Positions 1 to 10,876 of a stretch of 64,000 nucleotides of DNA are shown here, piece by piece (positions within the stretch are counted from its first letter, which is position 1; the number at the start of each line of letters is the position of its first letter). A program made the position numbers and the translations under genes. Under the pieces are notes generated by a model. The model was not told where the DNA came from, made no database searches, and saw nothing but the letters and a program-made list of their open reading frames with translations. This DNA comes from Chionoecetes opilio (lineage: Eukaryota; Arthropoda; Malacostraca; Decapoda; Majidae). The DNA is taken from the NCBI GenBank assembly GCA_016584305.1, contig JACEEZ010015309.1, forward strand, positions 50,001 to 114,000. The letters are read 5' to 3'.

Positions 1-1405
1 TGTCTATCTCCCGACACATCATCCCAGCTAATTAACTAACTAGGATACTTATCGGTGGATAGTGGGTTAAAATGGGCTGTAGGTCTTGTATTAATACTGC
101 AATGGTCTTGTGATCCGATGTGGCCGCCCGTGAAATACAGAAGCGGAGGGGCGGAGGCGAGTGTTTCGTTACGGCGTCAGAAGGGCTTTCACACCAAGTT
201 TTCTGACGCAAAGGCTTATCAGTGTGTTGATTCTTAACACCAGTCCTATTTGTTTTACCCCCTATGTTTATATCAAATTAAAGTATGTACAACATCTCTT
301 CATATTAATCAGAGAAGAGATATTAACTCGACGGAGGTGTGGAGTGTACTGTCCTTGTACTTATATCTACAAGCACGTCTGTATTAACAATAGTTGTTAC
401 TCCGGGGGAGACTGGAAGTGTACTGTTCTCTCCCTGTGGGCGAGCAGCGGCCAAAACCAATCCTACCTACACGTGTCAATCGTTGGTGGTGGCGGCGAGG
501 CGCACCCCTACCAATACCTGCCACGAATACACGCAGGATTGGTTACAAATATTATGACTGCGACCAATAGCCAGTCGCTCCAAATTAAGGTGCTAATTAT
601 TTAAGTGCAATGTTTATTAACCACTGGGAATATTAATTTATCCTATCCCAGTACTAATCATTTACTTAAATTACCTTAATTATTACCCCTCACCATTACA
701 ATTATATATATACATCCCTATACACCCCTATCACGAGCGGAAAATACTTCACTCACAAGGGGGGGGGGAAACAAAACCACCACTCTAACAATTATGAGAG
801 GGTGGTTTATGGATAATTGCCACAGGGGCTGCTTTGGGTTTTAACACATGGAAGGTTAACAATTATTGGTTTACTTTGTAAACTTTTGGATAAACGATAA
901 AAATACTGAAAAAAGTAATTAGAATGCAGTCTAGGTGACTAAATGTATATTAAAAGAACTTTTAAGGAAGTTTTTTTTATTAATTATTTTTGGAATTATA
1001 CAAAACAAATTATCCCCGCTGTTCATCCTTCCTTTCTGGGATGGTCAATGCATGGGTGGAAAGGTAACTGTGGTAACCCGGATGTCACCCCAGCCCTGTG
1101 TCCCGGGTTGTCACCCACCACAGCAGGCTCCAGGCTGCAGAGCACCAAGGCCACGTGCAGCTTAGCATAGGCTCCCATCTTTATCTATTCTAAGTATAAA
1201 AAAATCCAGAGAAAAGATAAAGCAAAGAAATGTAATAACTGATCAATAGTATGTATTTTATTGATCGTATTCATAGTCATCAATTATAGAAAAGTATGCA
1301 TTCCTTTCATAAGTCTTAAATACTCAGAAGACCGTCCGAAGATCAAGTAAATGGAGATTATGAAAATAAGTAATTGTAGTCTCTCGCTTGCAATATTTAT
1401 TTATA
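1..1405. other. no recognisable gene
   Basis: AT-rich sequence with short poly-A, poly-G and poly-T runs. I see no domain, tRNA-like box pair or terminal inverted repeat. The longest open frame (161-604, plus) has no recognisable motif and low-complexity codon use, so I do not call it a gene. Confidence 0.5.
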
Positions 1406-1868
1406 CAGGTTGAAGTTCCCAAACTCGGCAACCTCGGGACCAGCGCCGAGCCGAGTAATGGAATTTTCCGACTTTTAGAACGTAGATATATTAAGGGGAA
1501 AAAAAGCCATCCAACTTCTTCAAAAGGTCAATTTTCTCAGAAATAGTTAACACATTGTTCTTCCTTTTCTTTTCACTTCCACCAGTAGGTGTTCCTGGAC
1601 GTTTGGGAGCCATAATACCAATAACAGACCTGTAGAAGTACACAAAATAACAGTGTACACAACTCTAGAGTCACAACACCACTGAACAATAACAACAAAC
1701 AAATCGGCGGGAGAAACCAAGCGGCCTAGTGTGGTGGCACCTAGCGGCCGACCCGGCAACTACGCGCCGGGTTTTGGGTGTTCTGCCGTGTTTTGGAAAA
1801 TCCGGAACCATAGCCGAGTTTTGGGTGTTGCCGAGTCTTGGGATGCCGAGTTTGGGAACTTCAACCTG
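1406..1868 (-). mobile_element. pogo/Tigger-type internally deleted element (463 bp)
   Basis: Terminal inverted repeats read CAGGTTGAAGTTCCCAAACT at the left and the complement, ending TTCAACCTG, at the right. Both ends are flanked by TA (1404-1405 and 1869-1870), the target duplication of Tc1/mariner/pogo elements. Only the first ~40 codons of a transposase remain, on the minus strand, so it is a non-autonomous derivative. A related, more diverged copy lies in the opposite orientation at 63291-63718. Confidence 0.85.
1495..1613 (-). pseudogene. Tigger/jerky-like transposase N-terminus only
   Basis: Reading leftwards from the ATG at 1613-1611 gives MAPKRPGTPTGG, a basic stretch, then VLTISEKIDLLKKLDG. 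This is the typical start of the CENP-B/Tigger DNA-binding helix-turn-helix in pogo-type transposases. The frame runs into the downstream inverted repeat after about 40 residues. No DDE catalytic domain is present, so no transposase can be made from this copy. Confidence 0.75.
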
Positions 1869-2164
1869 TATTCCAGATATATTTCTTGTTGCCATGTGAA
1901 GACTGCATCTATAGTCAATGCATGTATCATGTGTATTAAATATAGTTTTACATCTAAATAAAACCTGTCCCAGCCTCGTCCTTTATCTTTAATTATTCCA
2001 CACTATCTACAGTGTCTTTTTAAGTATTTTGGACTTGGTACAACTTTTGACTGTACACTCAAACCTCGGCTATCGCGCTTTACGGTTATCGCGCTTTTGG
2101 CTATCGCACTTTACGGCTATCGCGCAGCAAGCTACCACGTATCACGGCTATCGCGCATCTTTCT

Positions 2165-2290
2165 TTTCTTTTTTTGCCTATAACGACTGTAGGCAGTCAC
2201 CTCCAGGGGCTGCCATGGTAGGCCCTGGAGGCTCACATGAGGACTGTGATCGTTGGCTCTCCTCTAATGGCGCGGGCATGATTTTTAAAG
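2165..2290 (-). repeat. tRNA-derived SINE, 3' part
   Basis: On the minus strand this matches the body of the SINE at 5337-5695, including the CCTCCAGGGCCTACCAT-type segment and the ATAGGCA motif before an A-rich tail. The tRNA-like head is missing, so it is 5'-truncated. Confidence 0.65.
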
Positions 2291-2941
2291 AGGCGACGTT
2301 TGCGGAATGGTTGGTCAAATATTGATGTCAGGGTTACGTACACAAAGTTTGTTACTGAAGGCCAAGAAACCCTGATTAACTAATATATGACTGCTAACCA
2401 CTAAAAGTGTATTTACAAAACCTTTTTTAGTTTTAAGAGTGCCGGTACTGTTAAGGCCTTACATGTGCCGGGAAGCACAATTAACTCTTCACAAACTGTT
2501 GGCTTGTTGTGGCCGCTAATCAAGATGGCGGCCCACGTAGGATATTTCTCGTCGGCTGTGCATACATAAACAGACGAAATGTGTATACAGTTTATTATGG
2601 TATGCTATTATCATAAGAAAAAATAATAGTATAGTTTTCAATCATTATAACATTGAAATGGAGACTATGTTGCCCAAATATCCTTAAAACTCAACATTTT
2701 GGTTCATTTAGCATTGCTGAGCGGTTTGTTAGGATAAAGTTGGTACTTTCAACGAGGCATATAAGAATAAGGTCAAAAGTGCACTTTTTTCCATGTATTT
2801 TGATGTGTTAAGAATGACTTGTCACATTAAAGATCGTAGGAAATGCCTCATTTTGCCATTATCACCTCTCCTTAGTTCTTAAGTGTTTTGGTTTAGGGGC
2901 CCAAAATACCCGTTTGAGAAGCATATGAGCCTGGTGACGTA

Positions 2942-3783
2942 CAAAACAAATCCTCGTTTCCCCCGGACTAATAGGGGGGAGCACTGGTCCGGGAACCGGA
3001 AAAGTCCAGGAATCGCAACAGTCTGATGCCATTACCCACCCCCGGACCGTTTATCCTACTCTAGTATTTACTGTCCGTCAACCGCTAATATCAACTACCC
3101 CGCCGCGGACTTTTACGTCCGCTGAGCATGCTGCCACCTGGCGGGAGGCAGCAGAAAGTGTTCAATAGTCTCAAGAGACGTTCCTGCACCAGGGGCAGTG
3201 GGGGTCAGGGGACTAACGGAGGCTGTGCAGGTGAACCAGTGAGTGCCATGTGTCCAAATGTAAACAATACGACCGCTGAGCATGCTGCCACCTGGCGGGA
3301 GGCAGCAGAAAGTGTTCAATAGTCTCAAGAGACGTTCCTGCACTAGGGGCAGTGGGGGTCAGGGGACTAACGGAGGCTGTGCAGGTGAACCGTGAGTGCC
3401 ATGTGTCCAAATGTAAACAATACGACCGCTGAGCATGCTGCCACCTGGCGGGAGGCAGCAGAAAGTGTTCAATAGTCTCAGAGATGTTCCTGCACCAGGG
3501 GCAGTGGGAGTCAGGGGACTGACTGAGGCGGTGCAGGTGAACCGTGAGTGTCGTGTGCCCAAATGTAAACAATACGACCGCTGAGCATGCTGCCACCTGG
3601 CGGGAGGCGCGGACACTGACCAGGAGTGACAGGAGACGCTCGGACCGCCGGACAACTTTGTCAATTAACGAACAGGACCAGGCATTTCAACGTAAATTTA
3701 AAATTGTCCAGGACTCTTGACATATCCCCAGACCTCTGATTTTGTCCGGCAAATCCGATATCCGGGAAATCGAGGTTTGTGTG
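2942..3783. mobile_element. nested TA-target element carrying amplified LINE tail
   Basis: Left end CAAAACAAATCCTCGTTTCC, right end GGGAAATCGAGGTTTGTGTG, each beside TA (2940-2941, 3784-3785). A second member of the family is at 45474-46821. Its interior holds about three tandem 153-bp units derived from the 3' end of a LINE, so the element has taken up retrotransposon sequence. It encodes no transposase. Confidence 0.75.
3121..3608 (-). repeat. 153-bp tandem repeat derived from a LINE zinc-knuckle end
   Basis: Units start GCTGAGCATGCTGCCACCTG at 3121, 3275, 3428 and (partial) 3580, a period of 152-154 bp. On the minus strand each unit reads part of a LINE C-terminus: CPWC...SETIEHFLL in the best copy, with a basic HLHR segment. 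The second half of the zinc motif (QCPHFHS in other copies) is replaced by PPARWQHAQ, which marks the repeat junction. Confidence 0.8.
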
Positions 3784-4469
3784 TATTATGAGTCGTGGTA
3801 GTGGATCAGTCTTCTTCAGGAAGACAGGTAAGGTAAGGCAGATGACAAGTTATTGACAACGTGTCGTTGTGAGGAGTGGACACCCGCTGCCGATAGGTGG
3901 CGCGGGAGTCATTCCACCTCCTGGATAACAAACCTGGAGACCTGTCAGGAATGTGGGGTTTTGGGTGGGGAAAGTTGAAACTAGTCATGCGGGGAGCAGA
4001 TTATGTGGATGGCATAAAATATATCCGATAAACACTATTGGATGACATAAGGGCGAAAATACATAGATATATATATATATATAACTGATAGTCTAAGGGT
4101 AAACCTACCTATTCCTAGAAAAATCTTAACCTAACCTAATGAGGCATTTCCGATGATTTTTAATGTAACTATCATTCTTACCATATCAAAATGCATAGCA
4201 AAAGATCACTATTTGCCTCAAACTGGTTGAAAGTATCAAAATAACGAAAAGAGTGGTAAAATATGTGGTCATCTTGGGGATCCTGGCACCAATTAGAATT
4301 ATTACCATTAGTTCTATTGTTCGGCTATTGCGCGCCAATAGCGGCACCAATTAGGCGCGATAGCCGAGGGTTGAGTGTACAGTAAAAGCCTTATAACTCT
4401 GCACGATAGGGGCTCTGGCCCTTGCCGAGTTATGCAATGTCCTCTGATATGGGTAAAAAAAAAAAAAAA

Positions 4470-4656
4470 CTACTGTACTACACTTACCAGTGAACGTGAA
4501 GAATGTGCTGGATTTGATATCAAACTCGGCACAAATAGCATGCATGGACGCACCTGCATCCATCCTTGCCAGCACTTTCACCTTTTCCTGCAGGCTCAGG
4601 CTCTTCAATTTCATTCCCTTCCTGCTGGAGACACCCTTGCGTGATGGAGCTGACAT
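4470..4656 (-). pseudogene. pogo/Tigger transposase N-terminus, minus-strand copy
   Basis: The ATG at 4656-4654 opens MSAPSRKGVSSRKG, followed by KSLSLQEKVKVLARMDAG and MHAICAEFDIKSSTF. This is the first helix-turn-helix of a CENP-B/pogo DNA-binding domain. The sequence then runs into a poly-A tract (plus strand 4457-4470) and stops. A second, inverted copy starts at 5089 on the plus strand. Confidence 0.7.
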
Positions 4657-5088
4657 CTTGATATACAGTACTGTATAATGTAATCCCAAAAAACGTAAAA
4701 TAGGTGGCAAAAAAAAGCAAAGGTCGGGTACCAGCGCGTAGGCTGCGCCATGTTTTTGTCGTCCAAGCACCGTCTTGGATTACGAATCCCAATCCAATAA
4801 CACTTGCTGAAATGTGTGTTATACTACTTTGTGATAGTGTTTGCAATGTTTTGCATTGATTATTATTTCGGCTCCTACCAAGCATGTTGTGTTTTTGAAG
4901 CAGAAACCAATCCTTTTTCAATTTCGACAAAAAACGGAATTCGTATCCAAGACGGTGCTTGGACGACATAAACACGGCTCAGCTGACAGCCTACACGCTG
5001 ACAGCCTACACGCCTTCCCGACCTTTGCTTTACTTTATCACCTATTTTACGTGTTTTGGGATTACATCATACAGTACTGTATTTCAAG

Positions 5089-5232
5089 ATGTCAGCTCTA
5101 TCACACAAGGGTGTCTCCAGCAGCAAGGGAATGACATTGAAGAGCCTGAGCCTGCAGGAAAAGATCAGGACAAAAACACGACTTTATGCGACTGAGGATA
5201 TGCCGAGTGTAAGCAAAGAGATGCAGTTATAA
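5089..5232 (+). pseudogene. inverted second copy of the same transposase start
   Basis: The ATG at 5089 opens MSALSHKGVSSSKG then KSLSLQEK, after which the homology with the minus-strand copy at 4656 ends and a short unrelated tail leads to a stop. The upstream sequence (about 4945-5088) also matches the reverse complement of 4657-4790, so this is an inverted duplication and not an independent gene. Confidence 0.65.
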
Positions 5233-5336
5233 CTGCAATATGCCGAGATACATTATTTTTTGCCGACTTTCTGTTTACATGTTCACACAAGAGGAGGTGA
5301 GGGCATGATATGCTGAGTGAAAACCATGAGATGCAG

Positions 5337-5695
5337 CTTTGGGGAGGCGGTAGCAGAGTGGTTAGCGTCACCGGGTGGCATTCTCGAAGACCCGAGTTCG
5401 ATCCCGAGTGAGACCCATAAATCCACTTGAAATCTTTCTGCACCGTCGAGTGGCCTAAGAACACCCACATGCCCTGTCCATTAACTCTACCTTCGACTGT
5501 GAGTGCATGGGAGGACACGGGGGTGGCATGAGCCTCTAATCACCTCTAGCAATCCTGCCTGCACCACCACGGGCGAGGGCCAACCATCACAGCCCTCGAG
5601 TGAGCCTCCAGGGCCTACCATCCCACCCCTGGAGCTCACTGCCTACATGCGCTATAGGCATAGGTGGTGGGGAAGTAAAGAAGAAAGAAAAAAAA
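5337..5695 (+). repeat. tRNA-derived SINE, near full length
   Basis: The head resembles a Leu/Ser-type tRNA: an A-box-like TAGCAGAGTGG at 5351-5361 and a B-box-like GAGTTCGATCC at 5394-5404, at the spacing expected of an internal RNA polymerase III promoter. The tRNA-unrelated body contains CCACCACGGGCGAGGGCCAA and ends in an A-rich tail. Body fragments recur at 2165-2290, 25855-25968, 32815-32932, 34036-34310, 35930-36058 and 36145-36430. Confidence 0.8.
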
Positions 5696-5749
5696 CCTTG
5701 TCTGCCATGCCGAGGTATATCAAATTCCGAGTTATAAGGGTTTTACTGT

Positions 5750-6277
5750 ACTATACTATATTTTTTCATTGTCGATTATGATATTGAATTAAATTACTAT
5801 TATATATTACCCTTTATATTTAATTAATTAACTTTATATTTTGTCTTGCTGCTTAACATTTGGTTCTGAAGTATGATTTATATAGCATTATTTCTTGTAT
5901 TAATTACCTGACACATTACTTTTGCTACTACACTATAAACTATTTAGTGATTATGAATCACCAATCAATAAGAAGTTACTAATATTTCTTGACTTAAATA
6001 AATGTAGTAGTTAATATAAATAATTTCGAAGTTAAACATCTGAACAAGCTACTTGAAAACTAACACATCTAAGCATTACTACTACTAATAAATTAATATA
6101 CAATAGAATCGGCAGCATAATAATTAATTACACATGGAAGTTCCTGCAGTAAAATACAATTCTTCTCATGACCTCACCTGTAGTCTTGCTTATCAATGAC
6201 TATTTTAATCTGTCATCTTAGAGGCCATCTTATACATGATTGCATTGCACTTTGCGCCATTGCAACACCAGGCAAGC
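5750..6277. other. AT-rich spacer, nothing recognised
   Basis: Very AT-rich sequence with stop codons in all frames. I see no repeat, RNA or coding signal. Confidence 0.5.
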
Positions 6278-6285
6278 AACACTCG

Positions 6286-6742
6286 CAGGGCCGGATTATG
6301 ACTTTTGGGGCCCCTAGGCTAATTAAATTGTGGGCCCCCTCAGACGGAGCCACCCTCTAACTCGCCCGCACCCAAATTATTTTTACATTATATAGCAAAA
6401 TAAGTGAGCTGAAAAACAATATATACGCTACATTCACAAATAAGTGTTTTACTGTGTTTAGCACGATGATAAACAAACATGGACTGGGGCCCCATGATTT
6501 ACAGCTAGGGTCCCAAACAGGGGCCCTTTATCTCAAATAAAGGGCCTCAAACAGGGGCCCTTTATCTCAAATTATTTGTAATTTTATTTTAAGTTTAATG
6601 AATTATTCAGCAATGCAAAATATCATTTTTCAAAAAAAATTATATATGGAAATCTTTTAGCAGGGACCCCAGGTTTGGGGCCCCCAAGCTTGAGGGGCCC
6701 TAGGCTGCAGCCTATACTAGCCTATAGGATAATCCGGCTCTG
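6286..6742. mobile_element. hAT-type MITE with perfect 8-bp target duplication
   Basis: Termini are CAGGGCCGGATTAT (left) and ATAATCCGGCTCTG (right). The 8-bp sequence AACACTCG occurs directly at both sides (6278-6285 and 6743-6750). CAG-type ends plus an 8-bp duplication identify hAT. The 457-bp body has GGGGCCCC-rich subterminal regions and a local direct repeat of GGGGCCCTTTATCTCAAAT around 6520-6570. No coding sequence. Confidence 0.9.
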
Positions 6743-6854
6743 AACACTCGCCACCACCGCTCCTCCTTCATACTATGCACAAACTGATGTGAAGGGGAAA
6801 ATATATTGATAAATGAACAAAATGAAATATAACCAGGCTTTTTTTACCATCTTA

Positions 6855-7030
6855 ACTTAATATTCACTTAAACTTCGCCATTTAATATTTTGCCAGAAAA
6901 TTATTTAGATGAAACATATCAATAGAAGCGGATTTTCATTAGCTATCCATCGATATATTTCGTTTTCTGATAAATGAATTACCACCATGCATAAATTAGC
7001 GTGAACTAAAAAAATAACATCATCAATCGG
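6855..7030. repeat. single arm of a foldback MITE
   Basis: The segment from TATTCACTTAAACTTCGCCA to the TGCATAAATTAGCGTGAACT region matches one arm of the palindromic element at 9440-9784. The second arm is not found next to it. Confidence 0.55.
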
Positions 7031-7214
7031 ATTGGCAAGTAAAAACGTGTTCCATGAATACAGTAGACTATGGTTTATCAGTATAAATGATACACTGTTA
7101 TCTTCGTAACTGTTTGTTCTATAATATTATCAAATAAAAAACTGTAAAATACACTAAAGAAATGCCATTATGAGACTGAAGAAACATGCATGAACTTAAA
7201 CCACATTCACTTAA

Positions 7215-8274
7215 GGGGACCGGCCGTTTTTTGTGGTATTTTTTTCATTTATTGGTTATGATATGTATACCATGAATGTTGTACCATGTACATGTACACC
7301 ATGGACAGACACCATGGACAACAATTGTAGACCAAGAAAAAAAAATTGTGGCTTTTATATTTTCTCCCAATATACTTTTTTTGTGTTTTTTTGGTTATTT
7401 TGAAATGCTAACTACTCCTATGATAATAAACCTACACCAATAAAATAAATGTGGTACAAGAACTTTGTTCAGACCATCAAAGTTACTGCGAGATAAATGA
7501 GTAAAAATGTAGGGTTTGCAGGATATGAATTTTCAAATTTTCAATCCCATTTTTACCACCCAAACACACACAAAAAAATCTGACAAAATGTTCCTCTGTC
7601 AGATATGAAGAAAAGCAAATCGTAACTTCATTCTATCAGGTTTGTGCATATTGTGTATTTTGTTTCATTGAAATTGGCCCAAAACTAAAGGAGATATAAT
7701 TTGATGTAAAAAACTTATGTCTTGAGATACGGGTCAATAAAGTTTTTGAATACCTGTGAACAAGCATCAGTAAGTGATATAATGGCATTACATTTTTTTT
7801 ATGAGCTATAATACATATAAAGCAAGATTTATTTACATTCAATCATAAATGTTCATATTCTGGTATAAAATCTTCAGTCTTCAGGCTCCTGGTCCCCCCC
7901 TGCCTCAGGCAGGGTATTATCTCGCTAAGAGAGGGAGGGTATCAGAGTTGCCCAAGCTACTCATTGTTGCCAAGTTTTTGCTTACAAACCTCCATGGGCA
8001 TCCCGTAATTGTATTTTTTTTTTTTATTTATACCTACGACAAATGCCATGTGTCACTTTAGAGTAATTGTTTTCTAAAAAAAAAATTAGCAAAAAAAAGG
8101 TGGAAAAAAACAGCATGAAAAATGGGGGGTCCAAAACGCCCATATAATAACTGAGGCGAATTTTGATGAAACATTTCGTTTTTAGACACTCCAAGGGTGT
8201 ACGAAGCTGAGGAAAAATTATTGAATTTTTTTTAATTTCTCAGATTTTAGTCGTATTCTGACCGGCCGGTCCCC
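7215..8274. mobile_element. TTAA-flanked element (piggyBac-like target) with GGGGACCGGCCG ends
   Basis: The ends GGGGACCGGCCG and CCGGCCGGTCCCC form an inverted repeat. Both are flanked by TTAA (7211-7214 and 8275-8278), the target used by piggyBac and Kolobok families. The 1,060-bp body has no convincing ORF. Related sequence makes up the scaffold at 14018-26290. Superfamily is inferred from the TTAA target only. Confidence 0.75.
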
Positions 8275-8278
8275 TTAA

Positions 8279-8613
8279 AGTAATCGTCCAGACCATTTCG
8301 TCATTCCTTATTTAATGCAATCAAATTATAACCATTAACGAGTATATCAACAATATGTCGTCACTTTTTGCATCCAGTCAGCCGTTTTTAAATAATCCGC
8401 AATCAAAATCTGCAAATTCCCTGAGTTCTCAAAACACTCATCAAGGCTCGGTGACGTAACAGGAGGAAGACCTCCTCTCCTCGCGTTGATCAGAAGCACA
8501 TAAACACAAGATAAATATAGTACTTGAAGATTTTTGGGTGTTTCTGATGGATTTGTTTTGTGATATGCCACATGCATGCATCCTTTATGGGTGCAGCAAG
8601 ACAGCTGTGCCTA

Positions 8614-8650
<37 letters not shown>

Positions 8651-8730
8651 CTTCCTTTCCCTCTCTCTCTCTCTCCTTCCTTTCCCTCTCTCTCTCTCTC
8701 CTTCCTTTCCCTCTCTCTCTCTCTCTCTCC

Positions 8731-8797
<67 letters not shown>

Positions 8798-8920
8798 CTT
8801 CTTTTCCCTTCTCTCTCTCCTTCCTTTCCCTTCTCCCTCTCTCTCCCCTTCCTTTCCCTTCTCTCTCTCTCTCTCTCCCCTTCCTTTCCCTTCTCTCTCT
8901 CTCTCTCTCTCCTTCCTTTC

Positions 8921-8979
<59 letters not shown>

Positions 8980-9435
8980 TCCCTTCCCTTCTCTCTCATC
9001 TCTCTCGTGGAGGATGAAGAGGGAGAAGAAATAGTAGATGAAAAAGAAAGAAAGAGAGAGAGAGAGAGAAGAGAGAAAAAAAAAGGAGAGAGAGAGAGAG
9101 AGAGAAGGGAAAGGAAGGAGAGAGAGAGAAGGGAAAGGAAGGAGAGAGAGAGAGAGAGAGAGAGAAGGGAAAGGAAAGGAAGGAGAGAGAGAAGGGAAAG
9201 AAAGAGAGAGAGAGAAGGAAAGGAAAGGAAGGGAAGGAGAGAGAGGGGATTCCTCTTCTGACGTCATCAATAACATTCGTAGCCCTGTTGGAGGGAAGAA
9301 AAAAAAAATTGAGCGCTTTTTTTACAAAAGTCGTGTTTTTACGAAATAAGGCCTGGAAATCAATTATTTTTGGTGGATTAGGTGTTTTGAATTCAACATA
9401 ATTAGGCAAAAAAAAAAAGGGTCTGGACGATTACT
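8279..9435. mobile_element. second TTAA-flanked element with AGTAATCGTCCAGACC ends
   Basis: The termini AGTAATCGTCCAGACC and GGTCTGGACGATTACT are perfect complements flanked by TTAA (8275-8278, shared with the previous element, and 9436-9439). A TA duplication with conserved outer T and A would fit equally well. Just inside the left end an ATG at 8356 opens MSSLFASSQPFLNNPQSKS, which closely matches the start at 20114 in the copy at 20041-22279. The centre is a pyrimidine/purine microsatellite. Confidence 0.75.
8616..9243. repeat. (CT)n then (GA)n tract with CCTTCCTTTCCC interruptions
   Basis: About 380 bp of almost pure pyrimidine (8616-8998) is followed after a ~45-bp spacer by about 200 bp of almost pure purine (9040-9243). 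Both are punctuated by CCTTCCTTTCCC or its complement, so the two halves are roughly inverted copies and could fold into a long hairpin. The long Ser/Leu and Arg/Glu frames here are artefacts of the repeat. Confidence 0.95.
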
Positions 9436-9439
9436 TTAA

Positions 9440-9784
9440 ACTCTTCGTCATTTAATATTTTGCAAGAAAACGTTTTACATGAAACATATCAATAGAAGCG
9501 GAATGTTATTACCATTCCATTGATATATTTATAGTTTTCGATTGATAAATGAATTAGCACCATGCATAAATTAGCGTTAACTAAAAAAATAACATCAATC
9601 GGGTAATTTTCCTGATTGATGAGGTTATTTATTTAGTTAACGCTAATTTATGCATGGTGCTAATTAATTTATCAGAAAACTAAAATATGAATGGCAAGCT
9701 GATGAAAATCCGCTTCTATTGATTTGTTTCAAGTAAAAAGTTTTCCTGCAAAATATTAAATGGCGAAGAGTTTTAAGTGAATAT
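9440..9784. repeat. foldback (palindromic) MITE
   Basis: Left and right arms of about 165 bp are reverse complements around a centre near 9608. ACTCTTCGTCATTTAATATT at the left matches AATATTAAATGGCGAAGAGT at the right, and GCATAAATTAGCGTTAACTA matches its complement. Arm pieces also occur at 6855-7030, about 25730-25850 and about 32690-32815. Confidence 0.75.
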
Positions 9785-10876
9785 TAACCCGTGGGCTGCG
9801 GCATGCCTTCCGGAAGGCTCTCCTGAGCGACTGCGGCATGCCTTCCGGAAGCGCGATTTTCAATCGCATACAAAAACCGCGCCAACATTCGTAGGAAGTC
9901 CCCAAACTGTGTCACATATAGGCTGAGATGTCAGCTCTCGATAACACACACCACCATCTGCCTAACTACACTGTACGCAGGGATACCACTCCTTGGGGTT
10001 TTTCCAAAGATCTTGGGATTTGGGCCATGGCCTTGGTATATTTGTTGTCTAGCTTTGGGGGAATTATTCAAGTATTTCTCCAGTAGTTTATCTCAAGGTA
10101 AACATATGTACCGTATTTAGGATTCAGTTTCAATGTTTTTTCACCTGCTCTCTAGACTGAATGAGTGGTGGGTCACCCTCTTTGTTGTTAGCCTCTCGCC
10201 AGAGCAGATCTCGGCTGCTTGGTTACCTCATCTTCATGTAAGCCCGGTGTGGCTCCCAGGTTGGTGTGTTCCTGTGTTAGGGATTAGGAGGAGTCGTGTC
10301 GTCCTTAGGGCACGTCTCCACTCGGCAGGAGTAATTGTTTGTGGACGTGTTAACTGTGTTAAATTACCATACAAAAATTAAAAGTCACGGCCGAGGAACT
10401 GTGTTTCATCTGCCCACCTTCCTACGCAGGGTAGTTATTATAACTTTTGTTACTACTTAGAGCCACAGTACCCTACGACCAGTTGGCCCACAGGCTCATA
10501 GTTGTAATAATATCCGCAATTGTCGCAACGAGCTTGCAAATGCAGAAGATATGGAAATATGTAGGGGAGATGCAATAAAGAGAGGCATGAGAGAAAATAC
10601 AATAAACGAGAATGTAAGATTGTTATCTTACACAGAGGACGGGACATAAGCCAGATGTATTTGTTTTGGCCATGTGTGAAGAGAAGGAGGCAAATAAGGT
10701 AAAAGTGACCGTGTTTGTTTTGCCTATGTGTGAAGAAGGAAATAGGGTAAAAAATACCGTGTGAGGAGATGAGGAGATAAATGATAAATAAAGGCAAAAC
10801 TGACCAGTCAGTGTAAACACAGGGAGCTGAACTGCATGTGGGAAACAGATGAAGTATATGGGCCTAAACAGATATA
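9785..10876. other. no recognisable gene; short GC-rich inverted repeats
   Basis: Starts with two copies of GCGGCATGCCTTCCGGAAG (9797 and 9834), each containing the self-complementary CTTCCGGAAG. The rest is AT-rich. The open frames at 10133-10381 and 10453-11003 show no motif I recognise. Confidence 0.45.

Larger units (their letters stand above)
2056..4377. mobile_element. TA-target element with CACTCAAACCTCGGCTATCG termini, composite
   Basis: The left end begins CACTCAAACCTCGGCTATCG and the right end finishes CGATAGCCGAGGGTTGAGTG. TA flanks both (2054-2055 and 4378-4379). The left 110 bp hold several subterminal copies of CGGCTATCGCGC or close variants. No transposase is visible. The body carries a SINE tail (2165-2290) and a second TA element (2942-3783). 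A fragment of the same 3' end recurs at 12471-12739. Family assignment to pogo/Tigger rests on the TA duplication and terminus style. Confidence 0.8.
4380..5748. mobile_element. TA-target element abutting the previous one
   Basis: The left end CAGTAAAAGCCTTATAACTC follows directly on the TA at 4378-4379 that also ends the preceding element. The right end GAGTTATAAGGGTTTTACTG is followed by TA at 5749-5750. It contains two inverted copies of a Tigger-like transposase start and a full SINE. A shorter relative is at 33900-34413. Confidence 0.8.

Noticed and set aside
161..604. 147-residue frame near the left edge
   Set aside because: No recognisable domain, AT-rich codon use, overlapped by another frame, and no splice or promoter evidence.
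5341..5413. Functional tRNA gene
   Set aside because: A- and B-box-like motifs are present, but the sequence does not fold into a full cloverleaf and continues into a SINE body with A-rich tail.
8490..9276. Long Ser/Leu and Arg/Glu frames of 160-230 residues
   Set aside because: Pure translation of the (CT)n/(GA)n microsatellite in several frames on both strands.
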